From: a virus
Virus record (IMG/VR): IMGVR_UViG_3300014501_001251
Span: 1 to 20,083 of that record
DNA: 20,083 nt
Direction: 5' to 3' (one strand)
The notes beneath the pieces are model-generated. The model was not told the DNA's origin and did no database searches. It saw nothing but the letters and a program-made list of their open reading frames with translations. Positions 1 through 7,079 of the stretch are shown piece after piece (the first letter of the stretch is position 1; each line of letters begins with the position of its first letter). The position numbers and the translations under genes were made by a program.

Positions 1-381
1 TTAGTGAGAGTCCAGGTACTCGGCGATGCGATGCGCGAGGAGCGCCTGCATCTTGAACCAGTTGTAAAGCAGGCCTGCTATCAGTCCGCCACAGAGGCCA
101 CAGAGAGAGGCGCAAATAGCCATGAGAACGGGGTCCGTATTCCCCAGGGCTGAATATCCATAGGACGCCCCAAGGACGATCAGGACAGGGAAGAAGATGC
201 CCGCGAGTCCAGCTACGGACCTCGAAGATGAATAGAGCCCTACGTGTGCCTTGCGCCCCTCCTCCAGCTTGACATCGGCGCGAACCTTCTCCGGTGTGAC
301 GCCAAGATCGACGCGTGTCTGGCATTCAGGATGGGCCGTTACCAGCCCAGAAGGATCTCCGCAAATCGAACAGAATGCCAT
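1..381 (-). CDS. Small membrane protein with N-terminal Cys/His cluster
   Basis: This 126-residue protein is not a recognised family. Residues 1-20 carry C4, C7, H17 and C20, an arrangement that could bind one zinc ion. Two hydrophobic stretches, about residues 56-76 and 84-106, look like a helical hairpin in the membrane. The C-terminal tail (about 107-126) is hydrophilic. There is no signal peptide, so the Cys cluster is probably cytoplasmic. A GAGGAG ribosome binding site lies just upstream of the ATG. The gene follows the TIR gene by 33 bp on the same strand and is likely co-transcribed with it and the repressor. A membrane partner for the TIR protein is an inference from position only. 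Confidence 0.7.
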   Translation of the reverse strand: MAFCSICGDPSGLVTAHPECQTRVDLGVTPEKVRADVKLEEGRKAHVGLYSSSRSVAGLAGIFFPVLIVLGASYGYSALGNTDPVLMAICASLCGLCGGLIAGLLYNWFKMQALLAHRIAEYLDSH

Positions 382-414
382 ATTGCTCCTCTCACTTCCT
401 CATATTGGTGCTGG

Positions 415-942
415 TTATGCGCTCATCGCGTGTGCGTTCAAACTGTTCTTTTTCCATTGTTCTAGCCCAGCTATGAGTCTCCTGACATCAGGATCGTCCT
501 CGGCGAACCTGGCCAAAGGCATAAGCCGCGCCTCCGGGCGAAGGCAACGGGTGATCGTACCGACGAGATAATGCGCCGTCGTCCAATCGTGAAGGTCGGC
601 CCCCTGGATGTTGGCGTAAGGCTTGCCCAACTCCGCCGGTTTGAGACCTCCGATGCAGAGGGGGATAAGACACTTGTTGCCGTGGAAGAAGGCGCCGCCC
701 GCCTCGAAATGCACCCACTGCCGCCGCAGCGCCTCGCCGCTAAAGAGCGCGATCACCACGGTCGCGGAGGTGAAGGCCTTGCCGATTGTCTGGAACCATT
801 CGCTTCCCAGATCGATCTGCTGGTTAGAGGAGACGAAGATCTCGTCGTGCCTTACTTCCAGTTTTTTACGAAGAAATTCGACAAGGTAAAGAGCAGCCTG
901 ATCGTCTTCGTGAATATGAGATATGAAAATCCTTGGCCCCAT
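415..942 (-). CDS. TIR-domain protein (probable NAD-targeting effector)
   Basis: With the ATG at 942 the protein has 175 residues. An upstream in-frame ATG at 1098 is possible but would overlap the repressor gene by about 150 bp, so it was rejected. An AAGGGG box precedes 942. Residues 3-135 match a bacterial TIR (TIR_2 type) fold: RIFISH at 4-9 is strand A, and residues 62-68 (VVIALFS) form a later strand. W76 and E80 in the WVHFEAG motif correspond to the conserved Trp and catalytic Glu of NAD-cleaving TIR enzymes. Bacterial TIR proteins commonly act in anti-phage defence by consuming NAD or making signalling nucleotides. The gene starts 2 bp after the repressor stop, so it should be expressed in the lysogen. 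NAD cleavage here is inferred. Confidence 0.85.
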   Translation of the reverse strand: MGPRIFISHIHEDDQAALYLVEFLRKKLEVRHDEIFVSSNQQIDLGSEWFQTIGKAFTSATVVIALFSGEALRRQWVHFEAGGAFFHGNKCLIPLCIGGLKPAELGKPYANIQGADLHDWTTAHYLVGTITRCLRPEARLMPLARFAEDDPDVRRLIAGLEQWKKNSLNAHAMSA

Positions 943-944
943 TG

Positions 945-1640
945 CTACATCCCCTTGGTCTTGTTCCCCGGCCATCCTGTCCAAAGCACAACTTCTCCGA
1001 CTATTCCGTGGCCGCGCTGCGTGCTTAGCTCCGACATTCGATAGAGCCGATCGTCTTCCGGTATGAGAAGGTTCATTCCGAGATCTCTGCGTAGCCATCT
1101 TATGTACACTCCTTCGTCGTCCTTAGCGACCACCATTTTGTTCACCAGAAGTTTGGTGTCCCGTTTTGAAACATCGACCACGACAACGAACCCAGGCTCT
1201 AAAATCGGGCCCATAGATTCATCCTCTACTTTGATGGCATAGAGCTCTCCCCTTTTCGGCAACCAATCCTTCGGGATCGACCATATACGCTCCGTTCCTT
1301 CTTCGAGCTGGGCCTCCGGCGTCCCCAGTAAAGCAGCCTCTTTCAGAAGGGGGATCTGTCTTGCCATGCGAGGCGCAGTCTCGTCCGCACTGTCCTGGAG
1401 GCTGATACCCGCATGCTGGAGCCAATCGTCCTTCTCCTCCACCGTCTGCGCTAGTTCGACCATCTTCAGAATGGCCGAGACGGGCATGGGCAGCTTCCCC
1501 TGCTCCCACTTTGAAAGGGAACTTTGATCGACACCTAATATCTGCGCGAACTGGATTTGCCCCAAAATCCGAGATGACCGGAACTGCTTCAGCATGGGTC
1601 CGAGTCCAGCGACAGATCTGCCCGGTTGCGATTTTTTCAT
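945..1640 (-). CDS. Phage repressor, HTH plus S24/LexA-like domain
   Basis: This 231-residue protein has an XRE-type helix-turn-helix at about residues 24-48 (FAQILGVDQSSLSKWEQG) and a C-terminal S24/LexA-like domain from about 130 to 222. The ESM triplet puts the equivalent of the LexA catalytic serine at S142. The position expected for the catalytic lysine (the VKRL of LexA) reads IRWL here, giving R181. The expected Ala-Gly cleavage site reads LLG near 104-106. These changes suggest a repressor that may not cleave itself. The gene is divergent from a Cro-like gene across a 43-bp control region and is probably the lysogeny repressor. The ATG has no recognisable ribosome binding site, so a leaderless transcript is plausible, as for lambda cI. 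Confidence 0.85.
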   Translation of the reverse strand: MKKSQPGRSVAGLGPMLKQFRSSRILGQIQFAQILGVDQSSLSKWEQGKLPMPVSAILKMVELAQTVEEKDDWLQHAGISLQDSADETAPRMARQIPLLKEAALLGTPEAQLEEGTERIWSIPKDWLPKRGELYAIKVEDESMGPILEPGFVVVVDVSKRDTKLLVNKMVVAKDDEGVYIRWLRRDLGMNLLIPEDDRLYRMSELSTQRGHGIVGEVVLWTGWPGNKTKGM

Positions 1641-1647
1641 AATTATG

Positions 1648-1676
1648 TTGACAGCCTAGGGTATTTACCCTAGGCT
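1648..1676 (+). promoter_or_regulatory. Candidate rightward early promoter
   Basis: A perfect TTGACA lies at 1648-1653. A weak TAGGCT lies 17 bp downstream at 1671-1676 and matches the -10 consensus only in part. The box directly abuts the palindrome at 1654-1675, so a repressor bound there would cover the space between -35 and -10. Transcription would run into the Cro-like gene at 1684 with almost no leader. The assignment rests on the -35 box and the divergent gene layout. Confidence 0.4.
1654..1675. promoter_or_regulatory. Repressor/Cro operator palindrome
   Basis: A 22-bp inverted repeat has arms GCCTAGGGTA and TACCCTAGGC around a central TT; every base pairs except the centre. It lies in the 43-bp gap between the divergent repressor and Cro-like genes, where a lysis-lysogeny operator is expected. 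An 8-bp half-site, TACCCTAG, recurs at 1988-1995. Either the XRE-type repressor or the Cro-like protein is the probable ligand. Confidence 0.75.
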
Positions 1677-1683
1677 TCCCCTC

Positions 1684-1923
1684 ATGCCCGCAGAAGTAAG
1701 CAAAGTAAACCAATCCCAAAAGGCTACCAGTAAAGGTTGGCGAAGGCACTCCCAATATCTAGGACTGCAATCACGCATCGCGAAATCTCTGGGTATCACT
1801 CGCTCGATGGTCTGCCAGGTCATGTCCGGCGCGAAGACCTCAGCTCGTGTCTCGAAAGCCCTCGCCAAGGAAATAGACAGAATTGAACGGGTGATTGCGC
1901 GTTCTGAGGAGCGTGCGGCGTGA
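1684..1923 (+). CDS. Cro/Ner-like helix-turn-helix regulator
   Basis: This 79-residue basic protein has one helix-turn-helix at about residues 28-49 (LQSRIAKSLGITRSMVCQVM) and a helical, charged C-terminus. It is the first rightward gene beyond the operator, which is the position of cro in lambdoid phages and ner in Mu. It probably binds the same palindrome and turns down the repressor promoter. No clear ribosome binding site precedes the ATG at 1684, so the message may be leaderless or the true start may lie slightly downstream. Its stop overlaps the GTG start of the next gene (GTGA), suggesting coupled translation. The exact family is not certain. Confidence 0.75.
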   Translation: MPAEVSKVNQSQKATSKGWRRHSQYLGLQSRIAKSLGITRSMVCQVMSGAKTSARVSKALAKEIDRIERVIARSEERAA

Positions 1924-2411
1924 GTTCATTTCCGAAGAATGCAAGCCAAAACGCCCCCGCGTCTACGGCGAAGAGTGAACAATCTTTTACCCTAGTTCGG
2001 CAACTCCCCCTTGAGATGGACCGACAGATGTTCCAGCCGGGCAGCTTGAATGACGCCCATCTCGTCCGCGCCGTGCTTACGGAAGTAATCAGGGCCTGCG
2101 GGAAATCCAGGGCAACAATCTGTGAGGAGATGACTTACCTCTCAGGACAAGAAGTAACGGAACGCAGACTCAATGGATTTACCGCCGAATCGAAGGAAGA
2201 CTTCCGCTGGCCGGCCGAACTGGATCGGGCGTTCTGCACCGTCACTGGCGACACAAGGCTGCTTACCTGCCGCGTCGAACTTCACGGACTCCACGTTATT
2301 ACCGCCGATGAGATGGAGTTGCTTGAGTTAGGCCGTGCCTTCCTGAAACGTACCCAGTCTGAGGACCAGATCGCGCTGCTGCAGCGCCGCTTGCACGGGA
2401 GGTCGCTATGA
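1920..2411 (+). CDS. Early transposable-phage protein, paralogue of the next gene
   Basis: The start is GTG at 1920, overlapping the Cro-like stop, with GAGGAG about 7 bp upstream. The 163-residue protein has a disordered N-terminus (1-42) and a domain at 43-157 clearly homologous to residues 69-185 of the next protein. Shared features are the LNDAHL/FNDAYL start, GKSRA, an EEMTYL/DEMSYL helix, TERRLNGF.AES, TGD.R.LTC and a C-terminal amphipathic helix. The GKSRA-to-NGF section resembles a helix-turn-helix. From memory, similar proteins occur between ner and the transposase gene in B3-like transposable phages. The function is unknown; DNA binding is likely. Confidence 0.7.
   Translation: MSSFPKNASQNAPASTAKSEQSFTLVRQLPLEMDRQMFQPGSLNDAHLVRAVLTEVIRACGKSRATICEEMTYLSGQEVTERRLNGFTAESKEDFRWPAELDRAFCTVTGDTRLLTCRVELHGLHVITADEMELLELGRAFLKRTQSEDQIALLQRRLHGRSL
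1988..1995. promoter_or_regulatory. Possible operator half-site
   Basis: TACCCTAG matches one arm of the 1654-1675 palindrome exactly. It lies about 320 bp downstream, inside the first codons of the early gene at 1920. A lone 8-mer can occur by chance, so this is only a candidate secondary site. Confidence 0.2.
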
Positions 2412-2977
2412 GCACCTGGCTAACCCTCAACGAATATCTCGATGCGAGCGGCGTGTCGCGGCGCAACTTTTTTTATAAACGTGCATCGATCCAATCGAAG
2501 AAAATCAACGGCATCCTCAAGTTCAGCGCTGACTCGCTCACCGACGAGCAGCGCGCCAAGTTGGAGGAGTCGCGCAAACAGAGTGAGACCGCGATGTCCG
2601 CGTCGGCCAGTTTCAACGATGCCTATCTGATTCGACAGGTAATCCATGACGCGATGGCGCAATCGGGAAAAAGCCGCGCCCAGCTAGCCGATGAGATGTC
2701 CTACCTTCTCGGCTCTGTGGTAACTGAAAGAAGACTGAACGGGTTTGCAGCCGAATCCCGCGAGGATCTCCTCTTTCCCGCGCAGTACGCCCGCGCCATG
2801 GCCGAGGTGACAGGTGACAACCGCATCCTCACCTGCCTTGTAGAGAAGGCCGGGTTCCGAGTGATCACAGATGCCGAAGGTCTTGTGCTTGATCTAGGTC
2901 GGCAGGTGCTCGAAAAAGAACGCGCCGAAGTTGAGATTGCCAGCCTCAAGCAGCAACTGCAGGAGGGAACGCGATGA
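2408..2977 (+). CDS. Early protein joining a MuA-type N-terminal domain to the paralogous early domain
   Basis: The ATG overlaps the previous stop (ATGA) and follows GGGAGG. The 189-residue protein is a two-part fusion. Residues 1-55 match the first 55 residues of the transposase encoded at 3498: both start MSTWLTL.EYL and share GILKFSADSL and EQRAKL. This is the winged-helix type that in MuA binds the internal enhancer. Residues 69-185 match the previous gene product (FNDAYL, GKSRAQLADEM, TERRLNGF). The last helix looks coiled (LEKERAEVEIASLKQQL). Sharing a DNA-binding domain with the transposase suggests competition for the same enhancer-like sites, as the Mu repressor does with MuA. That role is inferred. 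Confidence 0.75.
   Translation: MSTWLTLNEYLDASGVSRRNFFYKRASIQSKKINGILKFSADSLTDEQRAKLEESRKQSETAMSASASFNDAYLIRQVIHDAMAQSGKSRAQLADEMSYLLGSVVTERRLNGFAAESREDLLFPAQYARAMAEVTGDNRILTCLVEKAGFRVITDAEGLVLDLGRQVLEKERAEVEIASLKQQLQEGTR
2510..2538 (+). repeat. 29-bp identical segment shared with the transposase gene
   Basis: Positions 2510-2538 are identical to 3606-3634. Both encode GILKFSADSL in the N-terminal domains of the two genes. The surrounding sequence is diverged, so the domain was copied and this core was either strongly conserved or recently converted. Confidence 0.85.
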
Positions 2978-3501
2978 GCACTCAACCCACGAGGTTCAGC
3001 CAGGCCCAGGTATTGATCGCAGCCCTCTTCGCCGTGGTGCTAACCGGCGAGATGCCTGAATCAACGTTGCCAATGAAAGGAGAGATACGGACGCTCGAAG
3101 ACGAGTTCGGTGACCTTCTCATCATCAGCGCGAGGCAGGTGAGGGCTCGTCTCGCGAGGGCATCGATACTCTGGATCTCCGACGAGCCGTGGAAGAGCGA
3201 AGGGAAATGCCATCTGTGCAGACTTCTCTGCCGTATCCCGCTGATGCCCTCCACCGTGGCGCAAAAAGTTGCTGACGCGCTGAGCGAACGATGCAACTCC
3301 CACACCCCTGAGGAGTGGCTGAAGCTGAAGGTGAGTCTCCGTCTCCATAAAGGAGTTGCCACTTCCGTAGCTTGCCAGTTTGGAGTCGATCCAGCGCTTG
3401 TTCCGAAGTGCTGGGAGATGCCCGAAGAGCTAGACGAGGCATGGCATCTGTGCCGGGCAGAGCTACAGAAAATCCGCGCCGAGCGTGGGGGTGTGGCATG
3501 A
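2974..3501 (+). CDS. Unknown early protein
   Basis: This 175-residue protein is not recognised. The ATG overlaps the previous stop (ATGA) and follows a strong AGGAGGG site. The N-terminus has a short hydrophobic stretch (about 11-24) that is too weak to call a membrane segment. C79, C82 and C86 form a C-x2-C-x3-C cluster, with further cysteines at 107, 134, 146 and 160. The rest is helical and charged. Its stop overlaps the ATG of the transposase gene, so it is translated with the transposition genes. In Mu this interval carries no comparable gene. A regulatory or accessory role in transposition is possible but not shown. Confidence 0.6.
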   Translation: MSTQPTRFSQAQVLIAALFAVVLTGEMPESTLPMKGEIRTLEDEFGDLLIISARQVRARLARASILWISDEPWKSEGKCHLCRLLCRIPLMPSTVAQKVADALSERCNSHTPEEWLKLKVSLRLHKGVATSVACQFGVDPALVPKCWEMPEELDEAWHLCRAELQKIRAERGGVA

Positions 3502-5516
3502 GCACCTGGCTCACACTCGCCGAGTACCTCGCCGCCGCCGAGATCTGCCGCGCGACCTTCTTCAATCGCCGTAGCAAAGGGGAGATCGAATCGAAAAAGA
3601 TCGGCGGCATCCTCAAGTTCAGCGCTGACTCGCTTACCCCCGAGCAACGCGCCAAGCTGGACAACCAGAACACACCTGCATCGCCGAAGACTAACGCCGC
3701 CTTGGCCCCTCTCTTCGCCGAAACCGATCTGGCTGTCCGCATCACCCTTACCCCCGACGCCCAGAAACAGGCCGAAGAGCGGCTCTCCATGATTCAGCCG
3801 CTGCTGGACTTCGCCGCCGATCCCGCAGGCCGCTCCCGCTTCGCCCAGTTGAGATTGAAAGACGGCCGCGCCGTCACCACCGCCGATCTGCTGGCAAGCT
3901 ATCTCGCCGAGCTGCACTCGCAGGGCGCCGGTAAGATCAGCCGCGCCACCCTCTGGAACTGGAAGAAAAAATATGCCGCCGGCGGCCTCAACGCGCTGGC
4001 CCGCGAGGTCCGCGCCGACAAGGGCTCGTCCAAGTTCTTCACCCGCTACCCGGATGCCGGAAAGCTGGTCGCTGCGGTTTGGCTGAAGCCCTTTCAATCC
4101 GCCTATTCGGCCTATACCAATCTGCTCCGCGAAGCTCCTCTCTGCGGCATCCCGCCCAACGATCTGCCCAGCTATGAGACCGTGCGCACCTATCTCGAAA
4201 GCATTCCCAAGCCGATCGCCGTGCTCGCCCGCCAGGGGGAGCGTTCCTATTCGGAGCGGATGACGCCATACCTGCAGCGAGGCTATACCGACATCGGGGC
4301 CAACAGTTTGTGGGTGGCAGACCATTGCATACACGATACCGAGGTTCGCAATGATTGCTTCGAAGGCATCGCGCCCAACGCTCCCATGCGGCTGCGCTTC
4401 TCCGCGTTCCTCGATATGCGCAGCAGGAAATTCGTCGGCTACTGCTTTGCACCGGAGGGCAACAGCCGCGTCATCACCACGGCTCTAAGACGTGGAATTG
4501 AGCGCTACGGCCCACCCGAAATTGTCTATTGCGATAACGGGGCCGACTATAAAAAAGTAGCGAAGCACGCCCGGCCCGCCACGCAGGAGTGGCGCGAGCA
4601 AGAGTACGAGGCGCTGGCGAAGACGGGCGTCCTGCAGCGTCTGGGAATCTCCGTCCAATTTTGTCTCAAATATCACCCGCAGTCCAAGCTCATCGAGCGC
4701 GCCTTCCGCACCCTGCATCAGAAGTTCGACGCGCTCTTCCCCCATTACCTAAGCGGCAGCGCCTACACCCGTCCCGATCAGACCACCATCGCGATGGGGA
4801 TGCATCGCAAGCTGCTGAAGATGGGCCGGGGTGCGGAGTCGCCTCTGATTCCCGCCAGCCTCTTTATCCGCATGGCGACAACGTGGGTCGAAGAAGATTA
4901 CAACGCGATGCACCACCACCGCGGCCAGGGCATGGAGGGCTGCACGCCCGACGAAGTCTTCAACCAGCTTTATCCGCTCGCCGAGCGCCGGACCGCCGAT
5001 CCCGCCATCCTGTCGCAGCTGCTCTTCGAGAGCCAGACCCGCCGTGTCCGCGAGTGCGCCATCACCCTCCATGGACGCCGCTACACGCCGGCGAACCCCG
5101 AGTCCAGCGCCGTCCTGCACCTCGCCAACGAGACCGAGGTCCTGATCTGCTACGACCCGCATGATCTCGACCAGGCCGTGATCGCCGATCTCGACGGCCG
5201 CCGCATCGCCGAGGTCCGCGCCGAGGTCCTCGTTCCCCACTCGGCCGACGCGCAGCCGGCCATCGCCGCCAGCATGAAGGAGCGCAGGCGCCTGCGCAAC
5301 GCCACCGTCTCCACCGTCCGCCAGATCCACCACAGCGTCGCCATGCTCGGCCACAAGAGCGACCTGGAGCTGCTCCACGAACGCTCCACGCTGCCCGCCG
5401 CCGTCGGCGACTCCATCGTCCATCGTCTCTCCGCTCCACCCACTCCAGAGCAAGGGACCAGTTCGCCCCGCTATGCCCACGATATTGCCAACCAGTTTTT
5501 CGCTGAGGAGAACTAA
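3498..5516 (+). CDS. MuA-type DDE transposase
   Basis: The start is placed at ATG 3498, overlapping the previous stop (ATGA), because MSTWLTL matches the start of the 2408 gene product; an earlier in-frame ATG at 3372 lies inside the upstream gene. The protein has 672 residues, close to MuA. Residues 1-55 resemble the MuA enhancer-binding winged helix, including SADSLTPEQRAKL. Residues 140-175 contain a second helix-turn-helix (ISRATLWNWKKKY). The integrase-fold core runs from about 265 to 420, with D275 (WVADH), D346 (VYCDNGAD) and E400 (LIERAF) as the DDE triad. Residues 515-585 fit the Mu transposase C-terminal beta-barrel. It should cut and join the element ends with the MuB-like ATPase immediately downstream. 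Confidence 0.95.
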   Translation: MSTWLTLAEYLAAAEICRATFFNRRSKGEIESKKIGGILKFSADSLTPEQRAKLDNQNTPASPKTNAALAPLFAETDLAVRITLTPDAQKQAEERLSMIQPLLDFAADPAGRSRFAQLRLKDGRAVTTADLLASYLAELHSQGAGKISRATLWNWKKKYAAGGLNALAREVRADKGSSKFFTRYPDAGKLVAAVWLKPFQSAYSAYTNLLREAPLCGIPPNDLPSYETVRTYLESIPKPIAVLARQGERSYSERMTPYLQRGYTDIGANSLWVADHCIHDTEVRNDCFEGIAPNAPMRLRFSAFLDMRSRKFVGYCFAPEGNSRVITTALRRGIERYGPPEIVYCDNGADYKKVAKHARPATQEWREQEYEALAKTGVLQRLGISVQFCLKYHPQSKLIERAFRTLHQKFDALFPHYLSGSAYTRPDQTTIAMGMHRKLLKMGRGAESPLIPASLFIRMATTWVEEDYNAMHHHRGQGMEGCTPDEVFNQLYPLAERRTADPAILSQLLFESQTRRVRECAITLHGRRYTPANPESSAVLHLANETEVLICYDPHDLDQAVIADLDGRRIAEVRAEVLVPHSADAQPAIAASMKERRRLRNATVSTVRQIHHSVAMLGHKSDLELLHERSTLPAAVGDSIVHRLSAPPTPEQGTSSPRYAHDIANQFFAEEN

Positions 5517-6533
5517 ATGCCCTTCAACACCACCATCGCCGAACGCCGGGACGCCATCCAGCAGGCCCCGTCCTCCGAGGCGCTCGCTGAGGAGTTGAGG
5601 AACTATCTGGAGGCCGCGCACCTCAGCGTCCCCATCTTCGCGGCCTACATCAACTACTCCCACGTCACCATCCGGGCCTTCCTCTCCAACCGCTACTGGA
5701 AGGTGGGCGGCTCCGACAAGAACATCAAGAAGGCGGTCCGTGCGTTCCTCGACGCGAACCCGATCCTGGCCACGCCGGAGAACCAGGGCAGGTTCTACCA
5801 GACGGAGAACGTCGCCACTCTGCAGAAGTGGTTCGCACATTGCCTCGCGATCGAGAGCGGCCGCGGCCGCATGGTCGCCGTCTACTCCGGCCCCGGCGGA
5901 CAGAAGACCTTCATCAGCGAGAACCTGGTCGCCCGCTTCAACCAGGACAACATCGCCAACCCCGACCGTCCGCGCGCCTTCCACCTCTACTGTAGCCAGG
6001 ACATCACGCCCGGCCAGCTCGTCATCAAGATCATGCACACCGCCGGCATCGCCAACTCCGGCGTCCTGCAGAAGAACCTCGCCGCGCTCCGCTACAGCCT
6101 GCGCAACCGCCGCGTGCTCTTTATCTTCGACGAGGCCCAGCACCTCAGCATCCCGTGCCTGGAAATTATCCGCGAGCTCAACGACCTGCGTCCCTACTTC
6201 GGCGTGATGCTGCTGGGCAGCCACAAGCTCCGCCTGCTCTTTGACCAGCGCGCCGCCGAGATGGAGCAGTGGAACTCCCGCCTCACTGCCTCGATCGAGC
6301 TGCCCGGCATCGGCCTGGAGTGCGCCCGCCACATCCTCCTGGAGGAGCTGTCCGAGCTGGCCGCCGTCACCCCGCTCTCCGATCGCAGGATCGACACCCT
6401 GCTCAAGAGCTGCTACGCCGACGACATCTACAGCCGCGAGAAAAAGACCTACCTCTCGGCCCGCCGCCTTTTCCGTTCCATCGAAAAAATCAAAGAAGAC
6501 GCAGCCAAATCGCTTTCCGGAGGAATTCAGTGA
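5517..6533 (+). CDS. MuB-like AAA+ transposition ATPase
   Basis: The ATG directly follows the transposase stop. The 338-residue protein has an N-terminal helical region (1-85) with a possible helix-turn-helix at 35-60, then an AAA ATPase domain from about 115 to 330. Walker B is clear: VLFIFDEAQHL, D205 and E206. The P-loop at 124-131 reads SGPGGQKT, so K130 and T131 are present but the first and last glycines of the usual motif are S124 and Q129. The LLGSHKL segment at 232-238 fits a sensor region. MuB-type proteins bind target DNA, deliver it to MuA and provide target immunity. Compared with MuB the family is certain, but nucleotide binding may be altered. Confidence 0.9.
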   Translation: MPFNTTIAERRDAIQQAPSSEALAEELRNYLEAAHLSVPIFAAYINYSHVTIRAFLSNRYWKVGGSDKNIKKAVRAFLDANPILATPENQGRFYQTENVATLQKWFAHCLAIESGRGRMVAVYSGPGGQKTFISENLVARFNQDNIANPDRPRAFHLYCSQDITPGQLVIKIMHTAGIANSGVLQKNLAALRYSLRNRRVLFIFDEAQHLSIPCLEIIRELNDLRPYFGVMLLGSHKLRLLFDQRAAEMEQWNSRLTASIELPGIGLECARHILLEELSELAAVTPLSDRRIDTLLKSCYADDIYSREKKTYLSARRLFRSIEKIKEDAAKSLSGGIQ

Positions 6534-6784
6534 GCCCGACCAACCTGAAACAGACCCACGCCACCTACATTACCCCCTACGTTGACTTCCAGGACCCGCA
6601 GGGAAACACCGTCCACTTCGGCGAGTCGCGCGTCACTGTCGAGCCGATCGAGACGCCCCTGAAGTTGGGCCTCCGCGCCGCCGACGCGCTGGGAAAGTTC
6701 TTCGTCGTGGCCGCCGCGCTTTACCTCCTGGCGGAAATCTTCCGCGCCTTCGCCGATGGCGCGTTCTCGGTGGTGGCGCGATGA
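6530..6784 (+). CDS. Small single-helix membrane protein
   Basis: A GTG at 6530 overlaps the ATPase stop (GTGA). It has a near-ideal GGAGG at 6519-6523, which decides the start. The protein has 84 residues: a polar N-terminal half and one hydrophobic segment at about 57-72 (FFVVAAALYLLAEIF). There is no signal peptide, so the N-terminus is probably cytoplasmic. In Mu a small toxic gene (kil) follows B, but there is no sequence evidence that this is its counterpart. The stop overlaps the next ATG (ATGA). The function is unknown. Confidence 0.7.
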   Translation: MSPTNLKQTHATYITPYVDFQDPQGNTVHFGESRVTVEPIETPLKLGLRAADALGKFFVVAAALYLLAEIFRAFADGAFSVVAR

Positions 6785-7071
6785 GCCAGCCCCAGCAGCG
6801 CTGGTGCCACGCCTGCAGCGCAGTCCACGACTTCGATGGCGGCTGGTATGAGATATGGATCGGCACTGGCGGCGAGTGCGTCCTGCAGCCCGTCTGCGAT
6901 CCGGCCACCTACCACGAGCGCTTCCGCGGCGACATCTTCGCCTGCGGCCAGCTCTCGGCGCTCATCCTCGTCGAGCGCTATCTCCACTCCCAGACCTTCG
7001 ACCCTCCCGCCCCTGACGAATCCAGGCCCACGCCCACTGCCTTCACCGAACCCATTGCCCAACTGCACTAG
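6781..7071 (+). CDS. Small cysteine-containing phage protein
   Basis: This 96-residue protein begins at an ATGA overlap with the preceding stop. C9 and C12 (CHAC) with C33 and C39 could form one zinc site in the first 40 residues. The remainder contains FACGQLSALILVERYL and a Pro/Thr-rich tail of about 25 residues. The family is not recognised. It lies in a run of small genes typical of the early region of transposable phages. Confidence 0.65.
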   Translation: MSQPQQRWCHACSAVHDFDGGWYEIWIGTGGECVLQPVCDPATYHERFRGDIFACGQLSALILVERYLHSQTFDPPAPDESRPTPTAFTEPIAQLH

Positions 7072-7079
7072 GAGGAAAG

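Noticed and set aside
943-1098. Longer start for the TIR protein at 1098
   Set aside because: The extra 52 residues are Arg/Ser-rich, overlap the repressor gene, and the ATG at 942 has its own ribosome binding site and begins at the TIR strand.
3372-3497. Longer start for the transposase at 3372
   Set aside because: It overlaps the upstream gene. The ATGA overlap and homology to the 2408 gene product both place the start at 3498.
2982-4334. 450-residue open frame on the minus strand
   Set aside because: It lies opposite the early genes and the transposase, whose motifs are clear. Its own sequence is Gly/Ala/Glu-rich without domains, as expected of a shadow in GC-rich DNA.
4749-6332. 527-residue open frame on the minus strand
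   Set aside because: It is antisense to the transposase and ATPase and has no recognisable motif; it is composed of Asp/Gly/Val/Leu-rich shadow sequence.
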